The notes under the pieces are model-generated. The model had not been told where the DNA came from. It was given only the letters and a program-made list of their open reading frames with translations, and searched no databases. A stretch of DNA of 64,000 nucleotides. Source: Clostridiales bacterium (GTDB taxonomy: Bacteria; Bacillota; Clostridia; Lachnospirales; Lachnospiraceae). Both the position numbers and the translations under genes were made by a program. Within the stretch, counting starts at the first letter, position 1, and each line of letters opens with the position of its first letter. Shown here one piece after another: positions 44,724-52,910 of the stretch. The stretch lies in NCBI GenBank assembly GCA_018365455.1, contig JAGZJZ010000018.1, positions 62,001 to 126,000 on the forward strand, given 5' to 3'.

Positions 44724-46721
44724 TTATCTTGTTATAACTTTTTGAAATATTTCCCAGACTATCATAAACTGTATCAGTCCAACACTCATGATCAGATTCA
44801 TGTTCAGGCTTTTTTTCAGGGTCAGGTTTTTGTTTCGCAGCAACAGTACCACAAGGGGCAGCACCGGAAGGAAATACCTTCCCTGAGTTCCTTCAATGAC
44901 TTTGGAACCATACGGCGTCCAGGTTAATAAAAATACCATCATAAGCGCCCCTATCACGCCAGCACTGATCAGCGCCATAATCCACTTATCCTTTTTGCCC
45001 AGGTAAAACGGTTCTTTATCCTTTGCCAGCACAGCCAGAACCAATATAACCGCCAGTGCAAATATCAGTACATTGGAGATTTTAATATCCAGCCAGCCTA
45101 ATTGTCCACCCATCATTGTTTCAAAATAAAAATCCGCATATTTTCGGAATGAGTCATAATACATCTGAATAATGGTAAGGGGCTGTGATAACAACCCACT
45201 TAGAGTGTACCCGGAAGTTTCTATATAAGACAAGGTATTTTCCTGTCTGCTCAAATATTCGGTCATGGTAACAAGCCGGACGACCGCCAGGGACAGCAAT
45301 CCCCCTGCACAAACGCTTAACCTTCCCAGTATACAGCCGATTCTGGTTGCAGATTTTTTCACCGGAATCAAAAGTACCAGCAGGCACAAAAGCACATAGA
45401 CGATCTTACAGGGTGACATTAAAACAGCCAGGATAATTAACAGGATCCAGTCTGAGCGCAGAACCTTGTTCTTTTCATAGGCAAGATACAGGCAATGCCC
45501 GGTAAACCAGGCACAAACTCCGATAATAAAGGAATCGTAAGAGAAAGAGCCGCCTAATTCCAGAGATATCGGCAACAGTAACACGGTAAGCATCAGCACT
45601 TTCGCAAAGGGCATCTTCTTCACTGCAAAATATCCGCACAGCAAGTAAAAAGCCAATGCAAAAAGCCTTCCAATCATCAATAGCCCTACATTCCCGATAT
45701 TCAGCAGTCGCGCGAGGGAGATACCGATAATCTGCGGCGTATATACGAATGCAGGAACACCGGACAGGGGACCGCCTGGAAATGCAGACATTTCCTTCCC
45801 GCTGGCGGTATCAAAGAGATGATCTGCCACCATACCGTAGGTTTCCGTATCCGGACGTTTTTCCAGAACGCCCATTAACAGGTCTTCTTCTCTTGCAATG
45901 GTATTGCCGTCTTCATTTACCGCTTCTTTTCCCATCAGGCTGTTGGAAAATGCATAGGCGGTATAGATATGCGCCTGCTCATCCGGAGTTGAATACGGTG
46001 GAAGGATAAAGATATAGAGAACACCCAGGCAGATCCCCATTAAAAGGAACAGCCGGTGCGCCTCCCACTTCATGCCGTACCCCAGAAACCAGATTAAAAT
46101 CAGCATGGCAAAAAGGACGACTGTTATTCCAACAAAATAAACCCTTAAATAAGACTGGTCTCCATACGTAAAGATCACATGCAGGCTTCCTTCTTTTTTC
46201 TCTCTTCCCACAATTAATTTCTGCCCTTTTACGGATTTATCCGACTGATATACCGTAACTGCATTTCCTGCCACCCCATCCTCTGAGGCAATTGTTATGA
46301 TATATTCTTCTTTTTCTTTTACTTCAACCGTATTTTTTAAGACCAGTTCTACCGGAGTATTATCCTTTAAATCTTCGCTGGATATATCCCAGTTTCCAAG
46401 CATCATCCCTGTAGTTTTATTTTTCAGCTGAATATTAATATGGGAAGTGTTTTTTCTGTCGTAAGTGGCAAAAGTAAGACGGATCCCGGAAAAACTCATA
46501 TGCTCCATGGTGAAACTCTGCTCCACCTTTGTATCTTTGGTTATCTCACCTGTTACCGCTTTGTTGCTTCCTGTTTTATAAATCTCTCTGGGTCTGTCCA
46601 GATTGGGACTTACGTATTCAAGGTACATCAGTACCGTATGAAAGATAAGCACCAGGAAAACTACAAAGATCAGTATCGGAAAGATAATATTCTGTTTACT
46701 TTTATTCTTCTCCCTATACAT
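44724..46721 (-). CDS. DUF2142-family polytopic membrane protein
   Basis: A 665-residue protein: one N-terminal helix, a beta-rich extracytoplasmic stretch (about 40-165), then ten or more helices. The family signature is clear: FILPPYSTPDEQAHIYTAYAF followed later by GGPLSGVPAFVYTPQIIG and SFSYDSFIIG. DUF2142 proteins occur in surface-polysaccharide loci and are thought to be GT-C-like, with the acidic PDE loop outside the membrane, but function is unproven. It overlaps the DUF2304 gene by eight bases. Confidence 0.8.
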   Translation of the reverse strand: MYREKNKSKQNIIFPILIFVVFLVLIFHTVLMYLEYVSPNLDRPREIYKTGSNKAVTGEITKDTKVEQSFTMEHMSFSGIRLTFATYDRKNTSHINIQLKNKTTGMMLGNWDISSEDLKDNTPVELVLKNTVEVKEKEEYIITIASEDGVAGNAVTVYQSDKSVKGQKLIVGREKKEGSLHVIFTYGDQSYLRVYFVGITVVLFAMLILIWFLGYGMKWEAHRLFLLMGICLGVLYIFILPPYSTPDEQAHIYTAYAFSNSLMGKEAVNEDGNTIAREEDLLMGVLEKRPDTETYGMVADHLFDTASGKEMSAFPGGPLSGVPAFVYTPQIIGISLARLLNIGNVGLLMIGRLFALAFYLLCGYFAVKKMPFAKVLMLTVLLLPISLELGGSFSYDSFIIGVCAWFTGHCLYLAYEKNKVLRSDWILLIILAVLMSPCKIVYVLLCLLVLLIPVKKSATRIGCILGRLSVCAGGLLSLAVVRLVTMTEYLSRQENTLSYIETSGYTLSGLLSQPLTIIQMYYDSFRKYADFYFETMMGGQLGWLDIKISNVLIFALAVILVLAVLAKDKEPFYLGKKDKWIMALISAGVIGALMMVFLLTWTPYGSKVIEGTQGRYFLPVLPLVVLLLRNKNLTLKKSLNMNLIMSVGLIQFMIVWEIFQKVITR

Positions 46722-47124
46722 GTACCTGCTCCCCTGTTTTCATATCCTTTAAATCCATGTTTTTTGATCCCAGCGCTTCCCCCTGCATTTCCTGTATCGT
46801 CCGTTCCAGCAGAGCCTGGTGCTGGGCAAGATCTTTCACCCGTTTTGAAAGCCTGGACACTGCAAGGCTTAAGGAGAAAATAATGACCAAAGAAAAACAA
46901 AAGCCCATAAAAAATATCATGTTCACCGGCAGGGACACGCCCAGCAGATTCGTCAACCTTTCAGTCAGCAACGGAAAACAGGTCAGTATCGTAACACCGA
47001 TTGCCAGTAACGTCCAGGGCAATGCATATCTTAAACTTATGGTTCTTCTTTTTACCATACATGCAAGTACAATCATTGCTGCAGCAACAGCAAGCATAAT
47101 GATAATCTGCGATCTGATACTCAT
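46714..47124 (-). CDS. DUF2304-family small membrane protein
   Basis: A 136-residue protein with three hydrophobic helices (about 5-25, 35-55, 65-95) and a C-terminal coiled-coil-like charged tail (SRLSKRVKDLAQHQALLE). This is the DUF2304 layout. These proteins habitually sit next to DPM1-like GT2 genes, as here, and may help present the lipid-linked sugar. A GTG at 47130 is possible, but GAGGTG precedes the ATG at 47124 by five bases. Confidence 0.78.
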   Translation of the reverse strand: MSIRSQIIIMLAVAAAMIVLACMVKRRTISLRYALPWTLLAIGVTILTCFPLLTERLTNLLGVSLPVNMIFFMGFCFSLVIIFSLSLAVSRLSKRVKDLAQHQALLERTIQEMQGEALGSKNMDLKDMKTGEQVHV

Positions 47125-47136
47125 ATCCACACCTCG

Positions 47137-47826
47137 CTATCCTCTCCACGCCGCCATAAAAATAGCCAGCGTTACCTTTATCATATAATACACCGATTTT
47201 AAAGGTGATATGGAAGATACCCCTTCCTCACGCTGTTTCATCACAACCGGAACCTCACTGACTTTCCTGCCTGCCTTAATAATTGCTACTGCACTTTCAG
47301 GCTCCGGATAATCCTTGGGATAATCCCTGGTAAAATCTTCAATTACATCATGGCTCATCATACGCATACCGGATGTGGGATCTGTAATCCTCACCCTGGT
47401 CAGGGCATAGATCAGCCAGGAAAAATAACGAATTCCCATTCTGCGGATTCCAGAAGACTGAAATCCCTGTTTCTCTATAAATCTGGACCCGATCACCATA
47501 TCAAACTGATTCCGGATTAGGCTTTGCTCCATCTCTTTTAAGAAGCGCGCATCATGCTGCCCGTCTCCATCCATCTGTACCGCCAGATCATATCCTCTGC
47601 TGGCAGCATAGAGAAGACCGGTCTGCACTGCCCCTCCAATCCCAAGATTGACCGGCAGATGAATCACAGAAAATCCATGTTCTTCACAAATTGCCCTGGT
47701 GTTATCTGTGGAACAGTCATTGATTATGACATAATCATAATCCGGTGCCTGTTCCTGAATACTTCGGACAGTTGTATAAATACTGGCGCCTTCGTTATAG
47801 GCTGGTATAATAATCAGTTTCTTCAT
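47137..47826 (-). CDS. DPM1-like GT2 glycosyltransferase
   Basis: A GT2 enzyme of about 229 residues with IIIPAYNEGASIYTTVRSIQ, VIINDCSTDNTRAI, LGIGGAVQTGLLYA, QMDGDGQHDARFL (metal site) and DPTSGMRMM. This is the dolichyl/undecaprenyl-phosphate mannosyl/glucosyl-transferase subtype. It lacks C-terminal helices, which the adjacent DUF2304 protein may replace. The ATG at 47826 is preceded by GGGGAG; an earlier ATG lies inside the upstream gene and is rejected. Confidence 0.85.
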   Translation of the reverse strand: MKKLIIIPAYNEGASIYTTVRSIQEQAPDYDYVIINDCSTDNTRAICEEHGFSVIHLPVNLGIGGAVQTGLLYAASRGYDLAVQMDGDGQHDARFLKEMEQSLIRNQFDMVIGSRFIEKQGFQSSGIRRMGIRYFSWLIYALTRVRITDPTSGMRMMSHDVIEDFTRDYPKDYPEPESAVAIIKAGRKVSEVPVVMKQREEGVSSISPLKSVYYMIKVTLAIFMAAWRG

Positions 47827-47839
47827 AGGTGCTCCCCAA

Positions 47840-48634
47840 CTACATATTATTTGATTCCTCACTTTTTCCGTAAACGGCAGCCAACAGCTTTGCAGCCGGT
47901 AAAGGCCAGAATTTACGGAACATGGCTATATCCTCTTCCCGTCTGCCCGTATCTTCAATAATCCTGGTGGTTGCAGACTCTTCATGAATCCGGTGATATA
48001 CCAGACGCTTCTTACAGTAAAGAAAAGCCCCTTCCTCCCTGGAAATCTTCTCCCATGCCTGCCAGTCTTCATTGCTCTTAAATCCCGGCTGGAATACAGG
48101 CTCTTTCAGATTCTCTTTTGCAAAACCTACGGAGGGACAGCAGATGGGTGAACCCAGGGAAAGGATCCTTCTTCGGATAAATCTGCTGTTTCGCGCCCCT
48201 TTTATTTCCATTGGAATCAGCATCAGACGCTTTACTTTTAACAACGTATTGGATACTACAATCTTTCCGTTTCTGATTTCCCCGTAATCAGAGAAAAAAA
48301 TCAGTGGCCGCTTTGCCTGATCCATCATACTGCACAGGTTCCACGTATATTTTTCATGGTAAATATCATCCTGATGTGCGATGGTTACATACCTGGTATC
48401 TGCCTTTTCATATGCAAAATTCCAATCCTGGATAATTCCCTTTTCCCCTCTGTTTATAAAAAGCGGAATATCATTCTCCCTGCAGATTTCTTCTATATAA
48501 GAACTGGGTGTAGATGTTACCATTAAAATTTTGCTGGGATGGGACTGCTTTTTCAAAGAACGGATACATGCCGTAAGATAGGGACTGTCCCCATAGGCAC
48601 ATATGGCAAATGTGTGTTTTTCATTTTCTTTCAT
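47840..48634 (-). CDS. GT2 family glycosyltransferase
   Basis: About 264 residues. The GT-A core is somewhat diverged: TFAICAYGDSPYLTACIRSL, VTSTPSSYIEE in place of the usual DDGS, and TIAHQDDIYHEKY as the DXD-type site, followed by RLVYHRIHEESAT. An open frame continues upstream to 48730, but that extension is the intergenic repeat-like stretch and has no ribosome binding site; the ATG at 48634 is chosen. Donor unknown. Confidence 0.78.
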   Translation of the reverse strand: MKENEKHTFAICAYGDSPYLTACIRSLKKQSHPSKILMVTSTPSSYIEEICRENDIPLFINRGEKGIIQDWNFAYEKADTRYVTIAHQDDIYHEKYTWNLCSMMDQAKRPLIFFSDYGEIRNGKIVVSNTLLKVKRLMLIPMEIKGARNSRFIRRRILSLGSPICCPSVGFAKENLKEPVFQPGFKSNEDWQAWEKISREEGAFLYCKKRLVYHRIHEESATTRIIEDTGRREEDIAMFRKFWPLPAAKLLAAVYGKSEESNNM

Positions 48635-48688
48635 TTTATTACCTATATTGCACTTCTTTTGCAATACTGCCACTAACATGTTCCAGAG

Positions 48689-48796
48689 CCTGTTTTGACG
48701 CACATCTGTCTGAAAGCAATTTTCATACACGCTCTAGTAAAACAGGTTAAAGAATATCAGCGTGGCATCCTTTTAATTTCAATTTTCTTTAACCTG
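48689..48796 (-). other. Intergenic element with mutually exclusive hairpins
   Basis: Perfect 12-base arms at 48743-48754 and 48785-48796 form a hairpin that on the minus strand is followed by TTTTA, downstream of the second wzx. A competing eight-base pair (48689-48696 with 48739-48746) uses part of the same sequence, so the two cannot form together. It may be a terminator or attenuator between wzx and the next GT2 gene. Confidence 0.4.
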
Positions 48797-48846
48797 GAAA
48801 TGTTATACAAATCATACCGTAATTCGTGAGTCATTGTACCATAAAA

Positions 48847-50091
48847 TCAGGATCTTGACAACGCCGCCGAATTTCCGATCCTCTTCTGCAAAAATACAAA
48901 CAACAGCACAATCTCTACCGTAAGTCCCAGAATCGTGGCAAAGCTTGTCCCCTGCATGCCCCACAATCGGATCAATACCACCGAGGACAGAGAGCCTGAT
49001 ACAACCGCCGCTATATTACTGATAATCAGTCCTTTAAAATCCTTCACAACGGTGAGTACCCCGCAAAGCAGCCAGCTGAATGCAGTGAGTATGGTACAGA
49101 CTACCAGGGGCAGTAACAGCCCTGTAAATGGCAGTATCTTTTCCCCGATTAACAGCAAAAGACCCCATCTTCCTAAAAGTGCCGCACCGGCCAAAGCTAC
49201 AGCCGACACTGCTCCAACCACTTTCACACAAGTAAACAGCAGCTTCCAGAATCCCTCCCGGTCCCCTGCGTGGTATTTTTCAGCAAAAGCCGTTACAAAA
49301 GGATTGAAAATATATGTGGAAGCCATCTGCACCACCAAGGTAGGTGCTGCAATTGCCGCATACACACCAAGCTTGTCATTTCCGCAGAATTTCTCCAGAA
49401 TGTATCTTGGAATGGAACTGATTCCAGCGTTTAGAAATAAATAAACCACTAAGGGAAAACACCGGATCAGCAATTCCTGTACTTTTTTAAAATTGCCGTC
49501 AAACTTTATTGAGGTAATCCCTTTCACATGTCTGCGGTCATAGAGTATAATCACGAGAAATGTGGATACCGCCATTGCCCCAAATGCAATTGGCAGGCTT
49601 TGGAATAATCCCAGAAAAACGATATAGGAGCCCAGCATTGCAACTCCACGGATCACCATGGATTTCCCCAGGTAATCCATGCGCCAGTATTTTTGGAAAA
49701 ATCCGGCATAGACATCAAACAGAGCTTCTCCAAGCCGGAAGACCATATAAATGATAATACTGATACTGGATACTTGATCATACCGGTTCGCAGCTACAAA
49801 TGCCGCACACAGAATAAATGCCGTTATTCCGGTCACGATCCTGCTTATCACATAGGTTCCCTGGGCATATTCATTCTCCGTATCCGCCACCTGGAATGTA
49901 CGCATTCCATAGACCGCTATACTATAGAACATATTTGTAATAGACATAGCTAATGTCAGAATACCGGAATTTTCAAATCCGGAGATACGGATTACCAGAA
50001 CACTTAAAAGCCACTGACATCCCAGATAGACCAGACTTCCCCAGGTATTCCAAAGAATGCTGGTTTTAATCGACATTTTTTTATCTTCCAT
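48847..50091 (-). CDS. wzx: Wzx-type polysaccharide flippase (second copy)
   Basis: About 414 residues with 12 or more hydrophobic segments. The N-terminus SILWNTWGSLVYLGCQWLLS followed by ISGFENSGILTLA is typical of oligosaccharide flippases of the MOP superfamily. It is shorter than, and not closely similar to, the Wzx at 10779, so a second lipid-linked oligosaccharide is probably exported. The ATG at 50091 has AAGGG six bases upstream; an ATG two codons earlier is possible. It directly follows licD. Confidence 0.85.
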   Translation of the reverse strand: MEDKKMSIKTSILWNTWGSLVYLGCQWLLSVLVIRISGFENSGILTLAMSITNMFYSIAVYGMRTFQVADTENEYAQGTYVISRIVTGITAFILCAAFVAANRYDQVSSISIIIYMVFRLGEALFDVYAGFFQKYWRMDYLGKSMVIRGVAMLGSYIVFLGLFQSLPIAFGAMAVSTFLVIILYDRRHVKGITSIKFDGNFKKVQELLIRCFPLVVYLFLNAGISSIPRYILEKFCGNDKLGVYAAIAAPTLVVQMASTYIFNPFVTAFAEKYHAGDREGFWKLLFTCVKVVGAVSAVALAGAALLGRWGLLLLIGEKILPFTGLLLPLVVCTILTAFSWLLCGVLTVVKDFKGLIISNIAAVVSGSLSSVVLIRLWGMQGTSFATILGLTVEIVLLFVFLQKRIGNSAALSRS

Positions 50092-50107
50092 AGTCATCCC
50101 TTACTTT

Positions 50108-50968
50108 TTACTCTGCTTCCTGCTTTCCAAAATCCAACTGGTATGGACAGTGATTATACCGTTTTTCTTCCGGTGGAAGCTGCATATAATCCCCATAATA
50201 GGCATACAGCATATCATGCATGTCATTTGGGAATGTAAGTTCCAGATGTTCAAACTTCATCCGCTTCAAAGGATACAGGTCTTTGCGGTCAATCATGCTT
50301 GTAAAAGGTCTTGCCTCCGGCAGGTATGCAAGCCTTTTCGTCTTCTGCTTATTATATCTCATGCAGCATCTTTTTCCACGCAAAAAAACGCCTCTCTTGG
50401 AAATATGCATCACCTTCATCAGCTTATTTCCAGCCCGGCACGCAGCCAGTACCAGTTTTAACTTTGTTCCTTCCAGCAGCAGGCTGGGCCTTGATATGCT
50501 GCACAAAATCAATAATTTACTGTAAAACCAGGCACTATATGCCTGAAGCTTCATCTTCCACTGACAATCGGGAACATTGTCATATGCATACAAATCCAAA
50601 AAGATCCCAAATTCACAGTCCACGTCTTTCATTGCATATTCTCTGAAAACCGTTCCGTTTTTACACATATGCGCAGTAAAAAGCGGATAATTTTCATCAG
50701 AATCTCCGCGTAAAATAGTGTATTTATCTTTTAGTTCCTCGCCTGCAAGTTTACAAAACCGCTCATAATTCTTCCTGGTAAACGCCAGATCTATGTCGTC
50801 ATCCCAGGGAATAAATCCCTGATGCCGCAATGCTCCGATTGCAGTACCTCCTATGCCAAAGTATGGTATCTTATGCTTCTCACAAAAATTCACAAAATCC
50901 TCCAGCATCTCCAGTTCCGTTTCCTGAAGCCTGCGAAGTGTCTCACCGTCATATTTCTTTCGCTGCAT
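50108..50968 (-). CDS. licD: LicD-family phosphotransferase (phosphocholine transferase)
   Basis: A 286-residue LicD protein. The catalytic block is GTAIGALRHQGFIPWDDDIDLAF, a nucleotidyltransferase-like DxD site, with YPLFTAHMCKNGT and DLYAYDNVPD following. In pneumococcus LicD moves phosphocholine from CDP-choline to GalNAc of teichoic acid precursors in the cytoplasm. The same activity is suggested here by the lic-type uptake, kinase and cytidylyltransferase genes 6-10 kb away and by three proteins with choline-binding-type repeats. LicD paralogues can transfer other phosphates, so the substrate is inferred. GAGGGGA precedes the ATG. Confidence 0.88.
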   Translation of the reverse strand: MQRKKYDGETLRRLQETELEMLEDFVNFCEKHKIPYFGIGGTAIGALRHQGFIPWDDDIDLAFTRKNYERFCKLAGEELKDKYTILRGDSDENYPLFTAHMCKNGTVFREYAMKDVDCEFGIFLDLYAYDNVPDCQWKMKLQAYSAWFYSKLLILCSISRPSLLLEGTKLKLVLAACRAGNKLMKVMHISKRGVFLRGKRCCMRYNKQKTKRLAYLPEARPFTSMIDRKDLYPLKRMKFEHLELTFPNDMHDMLYAYYGDYMQLPPEEKRYNHCPYQLDFGKQEAE

Positions 50969-51021
50969 AATCTTCCCCTCAAAAAGTATTTATTACAAAT
51001 CTTTTAATTCTTGTTAATTAT

Positions 51022-51050
51022 AATATAACATTTATAGATGAAATAGACAA
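51022..51050 (-). promoter_or_regulatory. Promoter for licD and the region C operon
   Basis: Minus strand TTGTCT (51050-51045), 17 bases, TATATT (51027-51022). It is back to back with the plus-strand promoter of the Pce-like gene, about 50 bases apart, so phosphocholine attachment and removal genes are read divergently from one intergenic region. Confidence 0.5.
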
Positions 51051-51102
51051 CTGTTAATTGAGGGATGAGAATATAAACTTGGGAATGCAAAAGCTTTTAA
51101 AC

Positions 51103-51131
51103 TTGTAATGCGCTTTCTCTTAGAGTATAAT
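51103..51131 (+). promoter_or_regulatory. Promoter for the Pce-like esterase gene
   Basis: TTGTAA (51103-51108), 17 bases, TATAAT (51126-51131). The predicted start near 51138 leaves an unusually long leader of about 140 bases before the ATG at 51281. Confidence 0.6.
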
Positions 51132-51138
51132 CTACCTG

Positions 51139-51280
51139 TATCATACATATGACGCTGCCTGTTTGTGGACAAGTACTGGGCTGCGTAGATAGCAGGTGCT
51201 ATTTGCGTAATGCAGTATGCGGGGGAAATCCATACATCTGCAGCCGAAGTGATTTAATACCAATGAATAAGGGGATTTCA
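51139..51280 (+). promoter_or_regulatory. Structured 5' leader of the Pce-like esterase gene
   Basis: A three-way-junction-like fold is visible: closing stem GGCTGC/GCAGCC (51179-51184 with 51240-51245), an inner hairpin ATAGCA/TGCTAT (51189-51194 with 51197-51202) and a second inner hairpin GTATG/CATAC (51215-51219 with 51231-51235) with a G-rich loop. AAGGGG and the ATG follow 26 bases later. It does not match any riboswitch consensus I can recall. Confidence 0.4.
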
Positions 51281-52849
51281 ATGATGAAAAGAAAATTTAA
51301 CGCAATGTTTACGGCAGTAATTGTCTGCCTGGCTGTCTTGTGCCTGCCACTGGCAGCAAATGCATCCGCTAAAAACAAAACGCGGATCCATTTTATCTGT
51401 ATTGAAGGCAATAACGATGCCATTTTGCTGGAAAGCAACGGACACTTTGGAATGGTAGATTCCGGAGAAGACAGTGACTATCCAAAGGGGAATAATCCGA
51501 AATATCCCATGCGGCCCGGCATCAATACTTCCGGAGGGCATGAGCAGGAAGTCATTAAATATCTGAAAAAGATCGGCGTAAAGAAACTGGACTTTTACAT
51601 TGGCACTCATGCTCACAGCGACCATATCGGAAGCGGGGATGAAATCTTAAAAGCCTTTAAAACTGAACGCTTGTATCTGAACAAATACAGCGATAATTAC
51701 ATCTCAGTCAAATCAAATCTCTGGGACAACCAATATTGCTACGATACTCTGATTTCCGCGGCTAAAAAACGCGGCACCAAAATTATCCAGAACTTTTCCA
51801 AAATTTCTAACCGGAAGTTTTCTCTGGGCGATATGGAAATCGAGATCATGAATTATAAGCGCGCCACGGATGCAAAAGGCAATATCGCCAAAAGGCCGGA
51901 TGACAATTATAACTCTCTGGGTGTAAAAGTAACGGTAAATGATCTCACTGCATTTTTAGCAGGAGATATCAGTAACCTGGCTCCGGATTATGACGAAAGC
52001 AAGCTTTCCAAAGTACTGGGCCCCATTGATCTGTTAAAATTGGGACACCATGGCATCGGAGATGCAAATTCACCCAGCTATCTTCGTATGATATCACCGG
52101 ATTATGCAGTTGCAACCGGTTTGATCACCAACATGTCCGCCTCAGTAAGAAATACGCTGAACACGATTGAATGTAAACTCTTTACCACAAACGGACAGCC
52201 TAAAAACTCAGCAATCATAGCGGATATGAGCAATGGTAAAACATTGAATATGATCTCCCCCGGGAATCTGACTCTGAAAAAGAAAAGCAGTGGTTCCCAA
52301 AAGCAATATGCATTCTATACATCCAGGAACAAAAAATATGCCAGAAAAAACACCTGGATTTACTATAACGAAAATTATTATTACATAAACAGCAAGGGTA
52401 ACGTGGAACGAAACAGCTGGAAAAAAGAAGGTAACTATTATTATTATCTGGACAACAACGGTATCATGCAGATGAATGCAGCAAGAGTACGGGGCATTCC
52501 TTATTCCTTTGATGCCAGCGGCAAGCTTTCAGAGGGCGGCTGGACAAGAGGTTCTACTTCCTGGTCCTATGCAGATGCTTCCGGCAGGGCCAAAACAGGA
52601 TGGGCAAAAATAGAAGGTAAATGGTACTATTTCAATAAATCAGGAATCATGAAAACCGGATGGATTAAACTTAAGGGCAAACAATATTTCTTAAGATCAA
52701 ACGGACAGATGGCCGCCAATACCTGGATCAACTATGGCGGAGTGAAATACTATGTGGGCAGCGATGGCGTGATGCTTCGCAATACAAAGAAAAAAATCAA
52801 AGGTAAGATTTACCGTTTTGATGACGGTGGGGTCTGCATCAATTATTAG
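51281..52849 (+). CDS. Pce/CbpE-like phosphorylcholine esterase with cell-wall-binding repeats
   Basis: A 522-residue secreted protein. Residues 1-27 are a signal peptide ending AANASA. Residues about 30-330 are a metallo-beta-lactamase fold: DAILLESNGHFGMVDSGED, the metal motif THAHSDHIG (about residue 108), FLAGDIS and LKLGHHGIGD. These blocks, and the KYSDNYI, LWDN and NYKRATD stretches, closely parallel pneumococcal Pce (CbpE), which removes phosphocholine from teichoic acids. Residues about 355-522 are aromatic-glycine CW_binding_1 repeats (GWAKIEGKWYYFNKSG) typical of choline-binding modules. The start with AAGGGG at 51281 is chosen over earlier in-frame ATGs. Confidence 0.88.
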   Translation: MMKRKFNAMFTAVIVCLAVLCLPLAANASAKNKTRIHFICIEGNNDAILLESNGHFGMVDSGEDSDYPKGNNPKYPMRPGINTSGGHEQEVIKYLKKIGVKKLDFYIGTHAHSDHIGSGDEILKAFKTERLYLNKYSDNYISVKSNLWDNQYCYDTLISAAKKRGTKIIQNFSKISNRKFSLGDMEIEIMNYKRATDAKGNIAKRPDDNYNSLGVKVTVNDLTAFLAGDISNLAPDYDESKLSKVLGPIDLLKLGHHGIGDANSPSYLRMISPDYAVATGLITNMSASVRNTLNTIECKLFTTNGQPKNSAIIADMSNGKTLNMISPGNLTLKKKSSGSQKQYAFYTSRNKKYARKNTWIYYNENYYYINSKGNVERNSWKKEGNYYYYLDNNGIMQMNAARVRGIPYSFDASGKLSEGGWTRGSTSWSYADASGRAKTGWAKIEGKWYYFNKSGIMKTGWIKLKGKQYFLRSNGQMAANTWINYGGVKYYVGSDGVMLRNTKKKIKGKIYRFDDGGVCINY

Positions 52850-52857
52850 TCTATAAT

Positions 52858-52904
52858 CAAAGAGCAGCACCGGTAAAATAAACCTTTACCGGTGCTGCTC
52901 TTTG
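52858..52904. terminator. Bidirectional terminator between convergent genes
   Basis: A perfect 20-base stem (52858-52877 with 52885-52904) and a seven-base loop, placed between the converging Pce-like and amidase genes. Both sides are A/T-rich (AAAG...CTTT), so it can act in either direction. Confidence 0.85.
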
Positions 52905-52910
52905 TATGTT

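Noticed and set aside
48635..48730. N-terminal extension of the GT2 protein to the first ATG at 48730
   Set aside because: The added 32 codons fall in a hairpin-rich intergenic stretch, have no ribosome binding site, and the GT2 fold begins after 48634.
51139..51280. A known riboswitch (cyclic di-GMP, cobalamin, tetrahydrofolate, fluoride and similar classes) in the Pce leader
   Set aside because: The conserved cores of those classes that I can recall are absent; only the secondary structure is reported.
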